In this document: piece after piece, positions 47,388 to 59,139 of the stretch | Layout: every line of letters starts with the position of its first letter | Numbering within the stretch: the first letter of the stretch is position 1 | Assembly (NCBI RefSeq): GCF_002099425.1 | Contig: NW_018343982.1 | Span: 5,801,501-5,865,500, forward strand | DNA length: 64,000 nucleotides | Direction: 5' to 3' | Source: Phascolarctos cinereus | Taxonomy: Eukaryota > Chordata > Mammalia > Diprotodontia > Phascolarctidae | Translations under genes and position numbers: made by a program | The notes under the pieces: model-generated | The model's input: the letters and a program-made list of their open reading frames with translations, nothing else | Told to the model about the DNA's origin: nothing | Database searches by the model: none

Positions 47388-47880
47388 AGGAGTTCTTCAC
47401 CTTTTTGTGTTATGGACTCTGTGGGTGACAGTCTGGTGAAGTCTGTAGACCCCCTTTAAAAATAATATTTTAATTTTCCTCCAGTTACATGTAAAAACAA
47501 TTTGTAACATGTATTTTTTTTTTAAGTTTTGAGTTCTAAATTCTATCCCTCTTTTCCGTGCCCTCCCCCCCTTCCTGAAATGGTAAGCAATCTGATATAG
47601 GTTATACATGTGCAGTCATGTAAAACATTTCCATATTAGTTGATTTGTGCAAGAAGACTTTAAAAAAAAGTGAAAAATAGTATGCTTCAGTCTTTATTCA
47701 GACAACATCAGTTTAGTTCCCTGTTCAGAATCATATTTTTAAAATGCACAAAATAAAATGCACAAAAAAAATCCTTGTATAGTTACAAGGTAAATCAGTT
47801 CCACTGAAATATAGTTATCAAAATATTTTAAAACAACAAAACAGGTTCACTGACACAACATTAAGAACCCCTGGATAATG
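47388..47880. mobile_element. Non-autonomous DNA transposon with inverted ends, split by an L1 3' end
   Basis: The ends AGGAGTTCTTCACC (about 47389) and TTAAGAACCCCTGG (about 47862) are imperfect inverted repeats. An L1-type 3' end (about 47470-47720, reverse) lies inside. A related copy with CAGGGGTTCTTAATC lies at 54945. The superfamily (perhaps hAT) is a guess. Confidence 0.5.
47470..47720 (-). repeat. L1 3' end fragment inside the DNA transposon
   Basis: CAATCTGATATAGGTTATAC and AAATAGTATGCTTCAGTCTT mark the L1 3' UTR also seen at 38080-38210. Confidence 0.7.
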
Positions 47881-47944
47881 GAAAGAGTAATGGACTGGGA
47901 GTCAAAGATTTGGCTTCTTTTTAGTTCATTAATTGGTTCTATTA

Positions 47945-48160
47945 GTATATTTCATATTTATTAAGTGCCTATATGTGCCAGGCACTGGATACAAAAACAA
48001 ATGAACCAGAGTTCTTGTCCTCAAAAAGCTTACATTCTATTAAAGGGGATACAATGTTTATATAGATGAGTAAATAGAAGATAATTTGAAGAAAGGGAAA
48101 GAACTAACAACTAGGGAGGATAAGGAAAGATTCCTATAGGAAGTGGCACATGAGTCCAGT
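47945..48160 (-). repeat. LINE L2 3' end
   Basis: TTTATTAAGTGCCTATATGT, GCCAGGCACTGGATACAAAA and CAAAAAGCTTACATTCTATT. Confidence 0.8.
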
Positions 48161-48189
48161 GTAGTTGTTAAGTAGCTGCCGGCATTGCC

Positions 48190-48325
48190 ATTAATTACAT
48201 AGCCTTGGTGAAAGAATTTCATCTCCCTGGGCCTCAGTTTACTAATTTGTAAGATAAGGGTTTCAGACTTTTTTAGGGCCTCTTTCAGCTCTACAAATGT
48301 ATGATTCTGTGACTTACTGGCAACT
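48190..48325 (+). repeat. MIR-family SINE 3' half
   Basis: CCTGGGCCTCAGTTTACTAA and CCTCTTTCAGCTCTACAAAT. Confidence 0.7.
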
Positions 48326-48564
48326 GAGAAGATACAAGTTAGTATGTCAGAGATCTAGAATTATAGCAGTAAGTTCATATTTGGCATTTCCATTAATATT
48401 TGAATGGTGTGTTCCACCTGATAATAGGGGGATTGAATAAAAATATGCTGTTATAATTTACTAATAATACTGGAAGACTTTATCTGAGAAGTCCATTATT
48501 GTTTACTTTGAACATTTTGCTTAGCCTGGATTTTTGACTGAATAGTTTTTCTCTGTTCTGGGGA

Positions 48565-48640
48565 TTCTGATAATTATAATAATAATGATGATTCACATTT
48601 ACACAGCACTTTCAGATTTACAAAGCTGCTAGACCTGTAG
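48565..48640 (-). repeat. MIR-family SINE 3' end
   Basis: AATAATGATGATTCACATTT followed by ACACAGCACTTTCAGATTTA. Confidence 0.55.
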
Positions 48641-48854
48641 ATTTGTGTATGGGCCCATAATGTTTTCATTATCTGTTTTGACCCAAGCCTTTTGCAATTT
48701 GTTTGAAAACACAAGCATTTTATTGTTGTTGTTGTGATTATTAATTCTTGAGGGGAATAGCTGCCCTTACACAAACCAGACCACCCAGGCTAAGTATAAT
48801 AATTTTCTTTTAGGAAGGAAGGAATGAAGAAAGATTTCATAATCTTACCAATTG

Positions 48855-48955
48855 ACATTAAGGTTATTAAGGGCAAGGATGATTTCAGTTTTAATCTTTG
48901 TATTCCCAGCACTTAACATATTGCCTTGCTCTTTATAAATGCTTGTTGAATTGAA
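48855..48955 (+). repeat. LINE L2 3' tail
   Basis: TTAATCTTTGTATTCCCAGC and TATAAATGCTTGTTGAATTG. Confidence 0.8.
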
Positions 48956-49184
48956 CAATACATAATCCAGAAGAGTCCTGTAAAATGAGTTTGGGGCTGT
49001 AGCCTCAAACTGTTAAGAAAGTTGTATTGAGAAAATACATTGGTTAAAATGAAGTACTGAAAATAAGCTGGTCTCTCTACCCATTCCTTCAAAATTCCTG
49101 GCTTTTGGAAGTAGAGTGTCTATTACAAAAATTTGGGTGTTAAATTGCAGTGGTGAGAAACCCAAATTCAAATATGTAGATGAC

Positions 49185-49790
49185 TCATAGAGCTGTAAGA
49201 GACCTCAAAGGTCACCTACTCCAATCTACTATCAAATAGAGAAATACCCTCTATAAAATCTGTTCCAGTGATAGAGATCTCACTATTTCCATTCCATTTT
49301 TTGGATTGCTTTAATTGTTAAAAGCTTTTCCTTACGCTGAATCAAAATCTGATGTTGGACTTAATTCTAATTTCCAGGAAGTTTAGTCTTTTTTTCTACA
49401 CGTTAACTCTTCAGATGGTTTGAATGCCGCTTTTATGTACTGATTTAGTATTTTCTTCATTGCTGGTTCATTCAGCAGTTGCTCCTGTGACACAGTTTTA
49501 AACCCCTGCACCATCCTGATTGCGCCTTTCTCTGGACAGACCCTATATTTTGTTAGTATTCCTTTTAAAAATGTAGTGCCTAGAACTTAATACAATATTC
49601 TAGGTATGGACTGACCAGCTAAGTATTTAGTGGAATTCTGATGTTTGTTATATATTTATATATCTATGAGGTAATATTGTATTAGCTTTCTTAGCAGTTG
49701 GGTTACACTGTTGATGTATATATTTGATAAAAACTTCCCAAATACTTTTCTGTGAACTGATGTTAAACTCCACCTTCCCATCACATACTT
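49185..49790 (-). mobile_element. CR1/L3 LINE 3' end, about 600 bases
   Basis: In reverse order: GTAAGAGACCTCAAAGGTCA, ATTGTTAAAAGCTTTTCCTT, CACCATCCTGATTGCGCCTT, TCTGGACAGACCC and GTGCCTAGAACTTAATACAA. These correspond to the strand-flipped CR1 3' region. Confidence 0.75.
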
Positions 49791-50214
49791 GTTCATTTTT
49801 TTTTAACTAAGCAAGGATATTGTATTATCTCTAGTAAATGTAATCTTGTCAGACCTTACCCATAATGTTTGTTAGGAAAAAACCATATTTGTTAAGATTT
49901 ATCAGGTCATGTTGGTTGGCTTTTAGGGGCTACTATAAGAATCCTCCTTGTTGTCAGCAAGTTGTTGGACTTAAAGGCAATTTTACTGTTATTTTTGTAG
50001 CAGATATGCTTTATTTTAATGGCCTCTGAGTTATGTTCATTTGCAACAGAACTAAGCTAGTGCAGAAAAGTGAAACAGGATAGAAGTATAACTAAGTAGA
50101 ATAACACTGACTGTTTTTTGGAGTGAAATTTAAAGAAAACTTATTATTGTAGTCTTATGTTATATTTTATGTATGAAAATAGAAATAAAATCTTTTATTC
50201 CATAAAACATCTCT

Positions 50215-50410
50215 TTTAATGATCGCAGCCACCCTTTGAGTTACACTGCTATTATTATCACTAATTTGCAAACAAGGAAGCTGAGGCTCAGAGAGGTGAA
50301 GAATGACTTGTCCAGGGCCTCCCAGCTACCAAGTGACTGAGGCAGGACTTAAACCTAGATCTTCCTAACTTCAAGTGTAGGCTTTATCTTGTACACCACA
50401 GTGCTGCTAA
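50215..50410 (-). repeat. MIR-family SINE
   Basis: AGGAAGCTGAGGCTCAGAGA and GCAGGACTTAAACCTAGATC. Confidence 0.82.
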
Positions 50411-50954
50411 CTTAAAGAAGAAAGGAAGGAATATTTGTAAGGATTTCCATTTTTAGTCATTTGAAGTGAAGAAATAAACTAGAGTACAGTAATATACACA
50501 AATATTCTTAATTCAAATTCTGTTGCTTCTTTCTAGCCATTATTTTTCATAATCTTCATCATGAACATTAATATTCTATAGGTTATAAGATTTCAATTGA
50601 TTAACCAGGGCTGGAGCAAACCTTTAGTGTTCTGCATAGATTTGTATGACATATATAGAGTTTTGGTACATGTGTAATATCAAGAGGCATAAAGGAAATC
50701 CCTCACTGAGCTGGGTGAACCCCTTAGACAATTTATTAGAGGACATGAACAAGAGTCACATTGGATGAGAAGGTGTGAATGGGTTGTGATCTATGCTGTG
50801 AAGGGAATGTCCACATCTAAGAAATCCAATGTAACAGGCACTTAAGTGCCTACCACTTAGGCTCTGAAATAGCTAGGTGCCTCAGGGGAGAGATAGTATT
50901 TGTAAAGTGCTTGCCTTCCACAGAGTGGGCACTGTAGAAATTCTCTTCCCCCTC

Positions 50955-51670
50955 TCCCCTCACCAAGTTCAAGGCACTCTGTTAGGTACTGGGTATATCA
51001 AAACAAACTAACAAAGTCATTCCTGCCCAAGAGGAACTTAGGTTGTACAGGGGAGCTACCTAAAGATTGATAGTGTTTATACAGCCCTTTAAGGTTCACA
51101 AAGCACTTTACATATGTTCTCTCCTTTTTTTCCTCACAACAACCCTGTGAAGTAGGTATTGCTATTATCCCCATTTTACATATGAGAGATACGTACATCG
51201 ACCTCAGCAGACATTGGATTGTGACTAGCCTGGTATCACACAGCTACATCTAAGGGAGGATTTGAACTCAGTTCTTCCTAACTTCAAGTCCAGCACTCTA
51301 TCCACTGGGCCAACTAGCATTACGTAAACCGAGAAGTATAGGTGCAAGATAACTTGACAGGAAGGAAAGCTCTAGCAACTAGGAGGCTCAGGAAGGGCTT
51401 CCTGTAGGAAGTGGCCCATGAGTTGAGCCTTGAATGAAGTTCAGGATTCTGAGATGTAGAGAAGAAGGAAGAATGCATGACAGGCCTGGGGAACAACCTC
51501 TGCAAAGGTGTGGTGTGGAGATAGAACAGGCTCGGGGAGCATCGAGTGTGTCTGTTTGCCTGGAGAACCCTGGAAAGACAGGCTGGAGCCAGACTGTAGA
51601 GGGTTTTGAATGCCAGGTGGTGAATTTATATTTTATCTTGGGGGCAACAAAGAGATTATGGCTCTCCTTC
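50955..51670 (-). mobile_element. LINE L2 3' part split by a THER1
   Basis: The left block (TTCAAGGCACTCTGTTAGGT) ends near 51055. The right block (GGAAGGGCTTCCTGTAGGAA to TTATATTTTATCTTGGGGGC) starts near 51320. Confidence 0.75.
51055..51318 (-). repeat. THER1/MIR CORE-SINE inside L2
   Basis: TTTAAGGTTCACAAAGCACT, TATTATCCCCATTTTACATA and TCTATCCACTGGGCCAACTA, essentially full length. Confidence 0.85.
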
Positions 51671-51729
51671 TTGCTTTCCACCAGTGTTATCTTACATATT
51701 TATGCTGAAAGTGGACTTGTGCTATTATT

Positions 51730-51968
51730 TGTTGCTCTGTCATTTCGGTTGTATCTGATTCTTCATGACCCCACTGAGGGTTTTCTTGGTAAAGACACTG
51801 GAGTGGTTTGTGATTTCCTCCTCTGACTCATTATGAGAAACTGAGCAAACAGGGTTAAGTGACTTTCCCAGGTTCCCGTAGCTAGTAAGTGTCTTAGGCC
51901 AGGGTTGAACTCAGGTCTTCTTGGCCCCAAACTTGGTGCTTTAGCCATTATGCCACCTAGCTGCCCTG
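51730..51968 (-). repeat. Composite SINE with RTE/BovB-like tail and MAR1-type head
   Basis: Reverse copy: the tail block ATTCTTCATGACCCCACTGA and CTGGAGTGGTTTGTGATTTC resembles RTE/BovB 3' ends. The rest reads GGTTAAGTGACTTTCCCAGG to GCCACCTAGCTGCCC, the tRNA-derived head. Confidence 0.75.
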
Positions 51969-52609
51969 TGCTATTATAACGTCAAGTTTTTTTCAACTTC
52001 TTTCCAGGACAATTTTCAAAGAAGTATGAAGGAGAGAAAACAAATGACATTAAAAGAATATTATAAACCAATGATGTAACTATTTTGAATCTTCCTAACA
52101 GCCAGGTGTGAGGTAGGGCCTAACGCAGATTGTCATTTCCTTAAAATATGCTCCACTTAGCTGTGCTAATCTTGGATAATGCGATATGGATTCGTCCCTA
52201 AATTAATACTCCATGCTAAGATGTTAAGATGTCACAGCTATTAGGGAATCTGGCTGTAGTAATCATCTGGTAAGCAGAAAGTCCTTCCCCAAACTTGTCT
52301 AATTGTGATACATCACTTCACCCTTTTTCTCTGATTTTACTAGTAAAATCCTTAGGTCCTGGTAAATCCTATTTGCCACAAACCAGGTTGCATCCCATGT
52401 TCCCCATCCCAAGACCATGGGTAATCTGTCCCAGACATTTATTGACTGTTTCTTGTGTGCTGAGCACCAAAGAAGCACTATGGGAAGATCTAAAGGAGTA
52501 TTACAGGACTTTTAGCCTAAAAGACATTTTCCACTAGTTGGTTTCCTAAGGAATGTCCAAAGGGAGGAATTTGGAAAGGAATGAATATGTACAAGTTGAG
52601 CACCACTCA
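51969..52609 (+). other. MXI1 intron 2, unassigned
   Basis: Unique-looking. An 80-codon open frame (52295-52537) has no family match. Confidence 0.4.
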
Positions 52610-52810
52610 GTAGTTCAGTACAATGGAAATGAGCCAGACTGGATATTAGAGGACCTGGATTCAAAACCCTGGTTTTGACCCCTACTACCTATGTAAGGTT
52701 GGGCAGGTCGCTTGACCTCTCTATTCCTTGGTTTCCCCATTTGTAAAATGAGGGGGTTAGACTAGATAACCTCCAAAGGCCCTTCTAGCTCTAAATCTGT
52801 GATGTCTTCG
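52610..52810 (+). repeat. MIR-family SINE
   Basis: GACCTGGATTCAAAACCCTG, CATTTGTAAAATGAGGGGGT and GATAACCTCCAAAGGCCCTT. Confidence 0.82.
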
Positions 52811-54059
52811 GGCTTCCTAGACAGGTTGGCTATGGTAGTTAAAACAAAGGCATTCCTTCAAAGATTGGGGCCAAGCCTGCCACGAGAATAAAATGATACT
52901 CAAATTTGTATTTGGCAAAGAAATAAAAGTTTATTTGCACTCAGAAGTAAAAGTGAGTCAGGTTGTTACGAAGTGATCTGAAATGTATGAAAGTTTGCCT
53001 TAAAACCTTAAAGGAATCAGTGTTTTAGTGTGAATTTCAGGTTGGGGACAGCATTGGAGCTAGCACATTATTTCTCCTTCAAAATAGCCTCTGGAGCCGA
53101 TGTTTATTCTCGGGGCCAGGAACCTTAAAGACAATGGCACTGTTTCAATTCTAGCTGTTAAAATTGTGGCCTCCTTTTGGAACATTTTCCCATTGCTTAT
53201 AAAGCTGTAATTTAAGGTTTCTTGAGTTTGCAGTTGCTGAGTTGAGAGATGTTTCAGTCCTTCATTTTGGGGAGAATAATTATATTAATTGCTGTGTTGT
53301 TAGTTTTAGACCCTCATCTTCTCTTGTATGTATTTTGGGGAAAGGTGAAGGTTATGATACTTTCCTTTCTGAGGAGAGTTTGTTTGCTTTTTTGTTTTAC
53401 TTAATGGGAAGTGATAGATTTCCTTATTTTATACTTTATGCATTTATAAAAGCACATTATACTTTCTTATACTTCTTTTATGGCTTTATACTTCAAAGGG
53501 GAATTACATTTTGAAACCTTATTTCTTTGTTGAAGAAATATATGTTGTCATAGTCTACGTCAGTTCAGTAGGAAATTCTGTAGTTTCTTAGAAAATATTA
53601 AAAATTAGTAACAGTTAAGCCCTTAATGGTATCAGCATTGCTTTCTATTAGAATTTCTTACATTTTGGTGGAATACATTTATCTGGAGACTTCAAAATAT
53701 TAAAGCACAAAGGAGTGAGGCACATATACAATGAAACTTGATCCAAGTGACAATCCCTTCAGAATTATATGGATTCTTTACAGTAAGCATAGCTTGACTT
53801 TGTATCAAGTGTTTCAAATTGCAACTAAAAGTTCAGCAGCACTGTATTTAATGAGAAGTTTCCCCAGTAGAAGTATTGTCTGCAGAAAACATATGTAAAC
53901 ATGAAGGCAAAGCAGTGGAACATGGTCATGAGAAGTATGTGGGGATAACTTACCTAATGGATATTATTAAATAAGCTACTCCAAAAAAAATTATCTTGGG
54001 TTTTTCTTTTCTTTCTTTTCCTTAAAGATTTTGTAAAAGAGAAAAATATTTTCTTATTA
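52811..54059 (+). other. MXI1 intron 2, unassigned
   Basis: AT-rich unique sequence. A 90-codon open frame (53242-53514) is Phe/Tyr-rich and AT-driven. I see no gene. Confidence 0.4.
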
Positions 54060-54160
54060 TATCTTTCATCATGGGATTCAGGAAAACCTGGGTTCAGATT
54101 CTACCTCTGCTATTTGACTCTGGACAGATCACCTGTCTTCTCAGGGCCCCATCCAACTGT
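54060..54160 (+). repeat. MIR-family SINE 5' part
   Basis: GGGATTCAGGAAAACCTGGG and CTCTGGACAGATCACCTGTC. Confidence 0.65.
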
Positions 54161-54282
54161 GGAAGACAGTAATTTGCAGAGCATTTGTTACTCTGCCCTG
54201 ATAGAAGGTGTTTCTTCACCTGGAGTCTCCTACAGGAATGAAGTCACAGGTCAGGAAAAGCAATCATGAAAAATGATTGAAT

Positions 54283-54283
<1 letters not shown>

Positions 54284-54334
<51 letters not shown>
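54284..54334. repeat. (GT)n microsatellite
   Basis: About 25 pure GT units. Confidence 0.97.
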
Positions 54335-54335
<1 letters not shown>

Positions 54336-54630
54336 GAAAAAAAACATGCCAAAAATAGTTCATTATTCTGAAAGGTAGATAGCAGCATGGCCGAAACTTT
54401 GAAAATGTTTAAATGAGTACTCTCTTGTTGTTGGAAACTAAAATCTGTAAATACTCCCAATAGCATTTTTTTTAATGAAAGAGTTGGGTTTTTTCTTTCA
54501 TTTCCTGTTTCAATTAACAAAACAAGGTTACTTCAGCATTCATTTTTAATTAGAAGAAACCTTAAAGAGTATACGATAAAGTTATAGTAACTGTTACTTA
54601 GTATTGAAAGGAATGTGTGGGTGAAGAGGA

Positions 54631-54660
54631 GTTGTTGTTGTTGTTGTTGTTGTTGTTGTT
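54631..54660. repeat. (GTT)n microsatellite
   Basis: Ten GTT units. Confidence 0.97.
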
Positions 54661-54944
54661 CAAAAACAGTGCTTCTTCATGGTGTGCAGTTAGGGAGTTT
54701 AGTAACAACAGGATCAAGTCAGAACATGTAAAATATATACTTAAGAGAACAAAAGGTGAAAGATGTGAAATAAAATGTGTGGATAATGCTGAATCTCAAT
54801 TGTTTCATTACTGTGGAATGACTAGACAATTTTAATAGATAAAAAATATCATTTAAGCAGGGCAAGGTAGTAATCAATTGTATAAATTTTTGCTTGATAG
54901 GATACAGTATCATGCAATTAGTTCTTACCTCAGCTTAGTGTAGT

Positions 54945-55105
54945 CCAGGGGTTCTTAATCTGGGGTCCCTGAATGTTTGTATTTTAATTTGATAATTGCA
55001 TTTCAGTAGAATTAATTTCCTTTGTAATTCTGTGCATTTTATTTTATGCATTTGAAAGCATTATTCTGAGAAGTGGTCCATGGGCTTCACCAGACTGCCT
55101 AAGGG
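54945..55105. mobile_element. Non-autonomous DNA transposon copy
   Basis: Begins CAGGGGTTCTTAATCTGGGG and ends with TGGGCTTCACCAGACTGCCT. It carries the same parts as the element at 47388-47880 in inverted order, so it is a second copy in the other orientation. Confidence 0.5.
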
Positions 55106-55184
55106 GCTCGTGACAACAATAATGGTCGTAATAGGAGAAGGGAAGGTAGAAACAGAAGCTATCCCATGATCCTAATGGGATATT

Positions 55185-55385
55185 AGGCAGAATGATCCTG
55201 AGGCATGCGTTCAAGTCTTTGTTCTGCCATTTTATAGCTTTGGGCAAGTCACAACCTTTCAGACATTTTTTCATCTGTAAAATGGGAATGATACTTTCAC
55301 TAACTACTTCAAAGGGCTATTGTGAGGAAAGCGCTTTGTAAATGTTAAAGTGCTATATAAAAGTGAATTATTAATGATGATGAAT
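55185..55385 (+). repeat. THER1/MIR CORE-SINE
   Basis: CATCTGTAAAATGGGAATGA, GGCTATTGTGAGGAAAGCGC and TTTGTAAATGTTAAAGTGCT. Confidence 0.82.
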
Positions 55386-56029
55386 AATTCTTGCCTTCTA
55401 TAAAAATTCAGAAAATGGAGAAATTCTTTAGGATGACTTTTCATAGGCATCTTGAGGGAAACTTAGGGCTACTTATTGGGTGTTTGTTTTCTTGGACACT
55501 TTTTTTTCATTTTGAGTTTCTCAGTATCAAGTTCAGGAATTAGAGATCAAGATTTTGGTCTTTCTGCTGTGTTCAGAGTTGAAATCTGTTATCTATTTGT
55601 ATTCTGGCTGATATAAATATTAACTTATGGTGTAACTCTGTGGGATATATTTCCTCCTACTTACTGATGTTTTCCCCCTTGGCATTTGAGATCTGTGAAA
55701 TAAACTTCACTTTAAGAACTGTTCCCAGCACTAAGGAGAAAAAAACTGAGTAGATGAACAGAGCAAGAATATAATTGACTCTATAATATTTGATTATATA
55801 GTTTTATACATACTACCATTAATTCTAGCACTGATCATTCATTTAGTAAATATTTTTTGAGCTCCTGTATGTGTGTAACGTACTTTTCAAGGGGCATTGA
55901 GTTTTGTGGTATTCGGGCAGATGATGTAGAAAAGTACTAAAGCTCAGCACAAGTATATGAGGCCTTTGCTGGTACCTTTCCCCAAAATTTACCTTGTATT
56001 ATTTTGTGTATGTTTTGTATCTACCTCTC
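55386..56029 (+). other. MXI1 intron 2, unassigned
   Basis: AT-rich sequence, possibly with a short L2-like scrap near 55840-55880. No gene. Confidence 0.35.
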
Positions 56030-58675
56030 CTCCTTTGAGGTTCATGAAATTCTTCTCTACTGCCCAATCAAAATCTTAGTAGCTGTTGTCTGTAGACCTC
56101 CTGGTCACTCTATTTCTTTTCTCAGTGAGTTTAGTGCCTGACTCACTGTTTTTCTCTTCTCTTCAGCTCCTGCCATCATAACTGGGGACTTCAAGATAGA
56201 TGTTTACTCTCTTTCAAACATCCTAACTACTTGGTTCCTCAGCCTGCTCGCTTCCTGTGACCTATTTCTCTACTCTGTCTTAGTCAAACACGAAGATGGT
56301 CATACTCTTGATCTTACCAGTACCCACAAATACAACAACCCCGTGCCCAAGAATTTCAAAATCCTCTTATCTGACTCTAATTTACTGGTTTTCTACCTCT
56401 CTTTCTGTCTTCCTTTACCAAACCATACTCTGTCCACATCATGAACACTAATCCCTCAACCTCTCAATTTCCTCCCAGTTCATCTCTCCTGCACTAGCCA
56501 CTGTCTCCTCTTTTTCCGTATTGACCCCTTGATCAATCAGTTCAGTTCTACACTCTACTTTTCTTTTGAATCTCTAGCCCCTTAGCCCCCTTATCATATT
56601 GCTGATTGTGCCTTGCCAAGCCCAGCCTTTGATCACTCCCACCATCCTTGTTCCTACCCATGCGCTGTTGAACAAAGGTGGCAAAAATCACAAAAACCAT
56701 TCTGACTAGGTCCTCTATAAATGTATGTTACATGGCCTTACCTGGGTCTTCACTGCTGCTAGGTCAGGTAATCCTTCTACACCTCTCTTATCAATTCACT
56801 GTTCCACTCTCCACAATAGCTCTTCCAAACCTTTTCATCCCTTTTCAAATCTTCCAAGGCTTCACCTCTTCCCATCCTCTCAGCTGAGAAAATTGAGCTC
56901 CCTCTTCTTTCCACTTCCTTATTTTATATCACTCGTGCCTTATGCCACTATCTCCTCCTTCATTCCCATCTCACACAATGAGGTACCCTTACTCCTTACC
57001 AAGGCTAACCCTTCTACCTGAATAAGCAATCCTATTCTATCCTGTCTCTTCTAATACACTACCCCCTCTGTCATTCCCACCCTATTACTTATCTTCAATC
57101 TCTCAATGTCTTGCTGGCTCCCTACAGCCTACAAACATGCCCATATCTCCCTCATTCTCAAAAACCCCTCGCGTGATTCTTCTGTCCCCATTATTGTCCT
57201 ATATTTCATCTACCCTCTGTGGCTAAATTCCTTGAAAAGCCATCTGTAATAAGTGCCTCTACTTTCCTCTCTCTTCTTAACCTCTTACAATCTGGCTTCT
57301 GATCTTACCATTCCACCAAAACTTCTCTTTCCAATATTACAGTGACCTCTTAATCAACGAATCCAGCAGGCTTGTCTCAGTCCTCATTCTTCTTGACCTC
57401 ATTGCAGCCTTTGACATTGTAAATCAACCTTTTCTTCTTGATACCCTCTTCTCTTTGGGCTTTCAGGACACCCCTCTCTCCTGCTTCTCCTCCTCCCTAT
57501 CAGACTGCTCATTCTCAGTGTCCTTTGCTGGTTCGTCATCCAGATTGTGCTCTTTAGCCAGAGATGTCCCCACAAGGTTCTGTCTTGGGCCCTTTTCTCT
57601 TCTCTCTCTCTACTGCTTCACTCAGTGATCTCATCGGCTCCCATGGACTTAATTGCCATCTGTGATAATGATTCTCAAATCTGTCTATCCTGCCCTAACC
57701 TTTCTGCTGACCTCCAATATCACATATCAGTTGCCTTTCAGACATTTACTACATGTCCAGTAGAAGGCTTAAACTCAACATGTCCAAAACTGAACTCATT
57801 ATCTGTCCTCCTTAATGTTCCCCCCACCTCCTAACTTCCCTATTGCTGTCAAGGACAGTGCCATCCTTCCAGTCCTGGATTTCATCTTCATCTCCTCACT
57901 ATCTCTCATCCCCCATACCTAGTGTGTTATCAAGGCATATTAATTGAATATACCCTCTTCTTACCTCTGATACTGCCACCTTCATGGCCCTCATCCCCTC
58001 ATGCCTAAACTATTGCAGAAGTCTGGTGATGGGTCTGTCTGCCTCAAGTCTCTTCTGATTCCAATTCATCCTCATTCAACCGCCAAAGTGATTTTCCTAA
58101 AGTGCAGGTCTGACATGCTACTCCCTTACTCAGTAAACTATTGGTTCCCTATTGCTTCCAGAATCAGATATAAAATCCTCTCTGGCAATCAAAGCCCTTC
58201 ATAACCTCACTTTCCTACCTTTCTAGTCTTCTTACACCTTACTCTCTGGCATGTACTCTGCCATCCAATGACACTGACCTTTTTGCTGTTCTAAAAACAA
58301 GACACTCCATCTTTCAGCTCCGGATATTTTTTTTTGCTGCCCCCCTCCTCCCATGCCTGGAATGCTCGCCTTCCTCATCTTAACCTGTTGGCTTCCCTGG
58401 ATTCTTTTAAGCCCCAACCAAAATCTTCTACAGGGTATTTTTCCCAACCCTCTAAATTCTAGTGTCTTCTCTCTCTTACTCATTTCCCATTTATGCTTTA
58501 TATTTATATATAAGCTATATATTTATGCTTGTTTGTACAGAATTGTTTGCTTGTTACCTTCTCCTTTAGATTTAATCTCCTTGAGGGCCGGGACTGCCTT
58601 TTGTCTCTTTTTGTATCCCTCGTGCTAAACACTGTGCTTGGCACACAGCAGGCATACAATGTATGTTTGTTGACT
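56030..58675 (+). mobile_element. LINE L2, about 2.65 kb (endonuclease end through 3' terminus, dead)
   Basis: Most of L2 ORF2 is recognisable in order. Endonuclease blocks are VCRPPGH near 56090 and GDFK near 56185. Reverse-transcriptase blocks are DLIAAFDIVN near 57400, PQGSVLGPFL near 57570 and CDNDSQI near 57663, where the family has YADDSQI. Later come LKSLLIPIHPHSTAKVIFLK near 58050 and the 3' tail GAGGGCCGGGACTGCCTTTT to TGTTTGTTGACT. Loss of the catalytic Ala-Asp-Asp plus stops shows it cannot transpose. Confidence 0.88.
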
Positions 58676-58799
58676 TTCCTCATGAATGTAAGTTCTGTGA
58701 CAGTCAAGATCATTCCATTTTTGTCTTTGTATTCCCCCCTGCCTGGCACAGTCCTGTCATTTAGTGGGAGCTTAATAAACACATATTGATTAATAGATT
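58676..58799 (+). repeat. Second L2 3' tail abutting the long L2
   Basis: ATTTTTGTCTTTGTATTCCC, GCCTGGCACAGTCCTGTCAT and GAGCTTAATAAACACATATT repeat the L2 terminus directly after the first end. Confidence 0.75.
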
Positions 58800-58986
58800 G
58801 AATTAAAATATAGTTGGGGCAGGTAGGTGGCACAGTGGGTAGAGCACCAGCCCTGAAGTCAAGAGGACCTGAGTTCAAATGTGGCCTCAGACCAAACACT
58901 TGACACTTACTAGCTGTGTGACCCTGGGCAATTAACCCCAATTGTCTAACGAGAGCAAGAGAGAGAGAAAAGAATTAAAATATAGT
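58800..58986 (+). repeat. WSINE1/MAR1-type SINE with perfect 15-bp target-site duplication
   Basis: GGGGCAGGTAGGTGGCACAG to CCTGGGCAATTAACCCCAAT and a GA-rich tail. GAATTAAAATATAGT is at 58800-58814 and 58972-58986. Confidence 0.96.
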
Positions 58987-59139
58987 CGTTCAGTATTTTA
59001 GTTTATTCTTTGTTTTCTTAAATCTTCTCTTTTTAACTTTTCATTTTAACATTCATTACTTGAAAAAAGGCAGTAATATTGAATTCATAAATTCTATGCT
59101 GTTCCTGAGTGAACATGTATAAATAAGTTTTTTTATAGC
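58987..59139 (+). other. MXI1 intron 2, unassigned
   Basis: AT-rich, nothing recognised. Confidence 0.4.

Noticed and set aside
56961-56990. CTCACACAATGAGG resembling the start of the MXI1 bHLH exon (HNE)
   Set aside because: The next codons do not encode LEKNRR and the site is within the L2 element.
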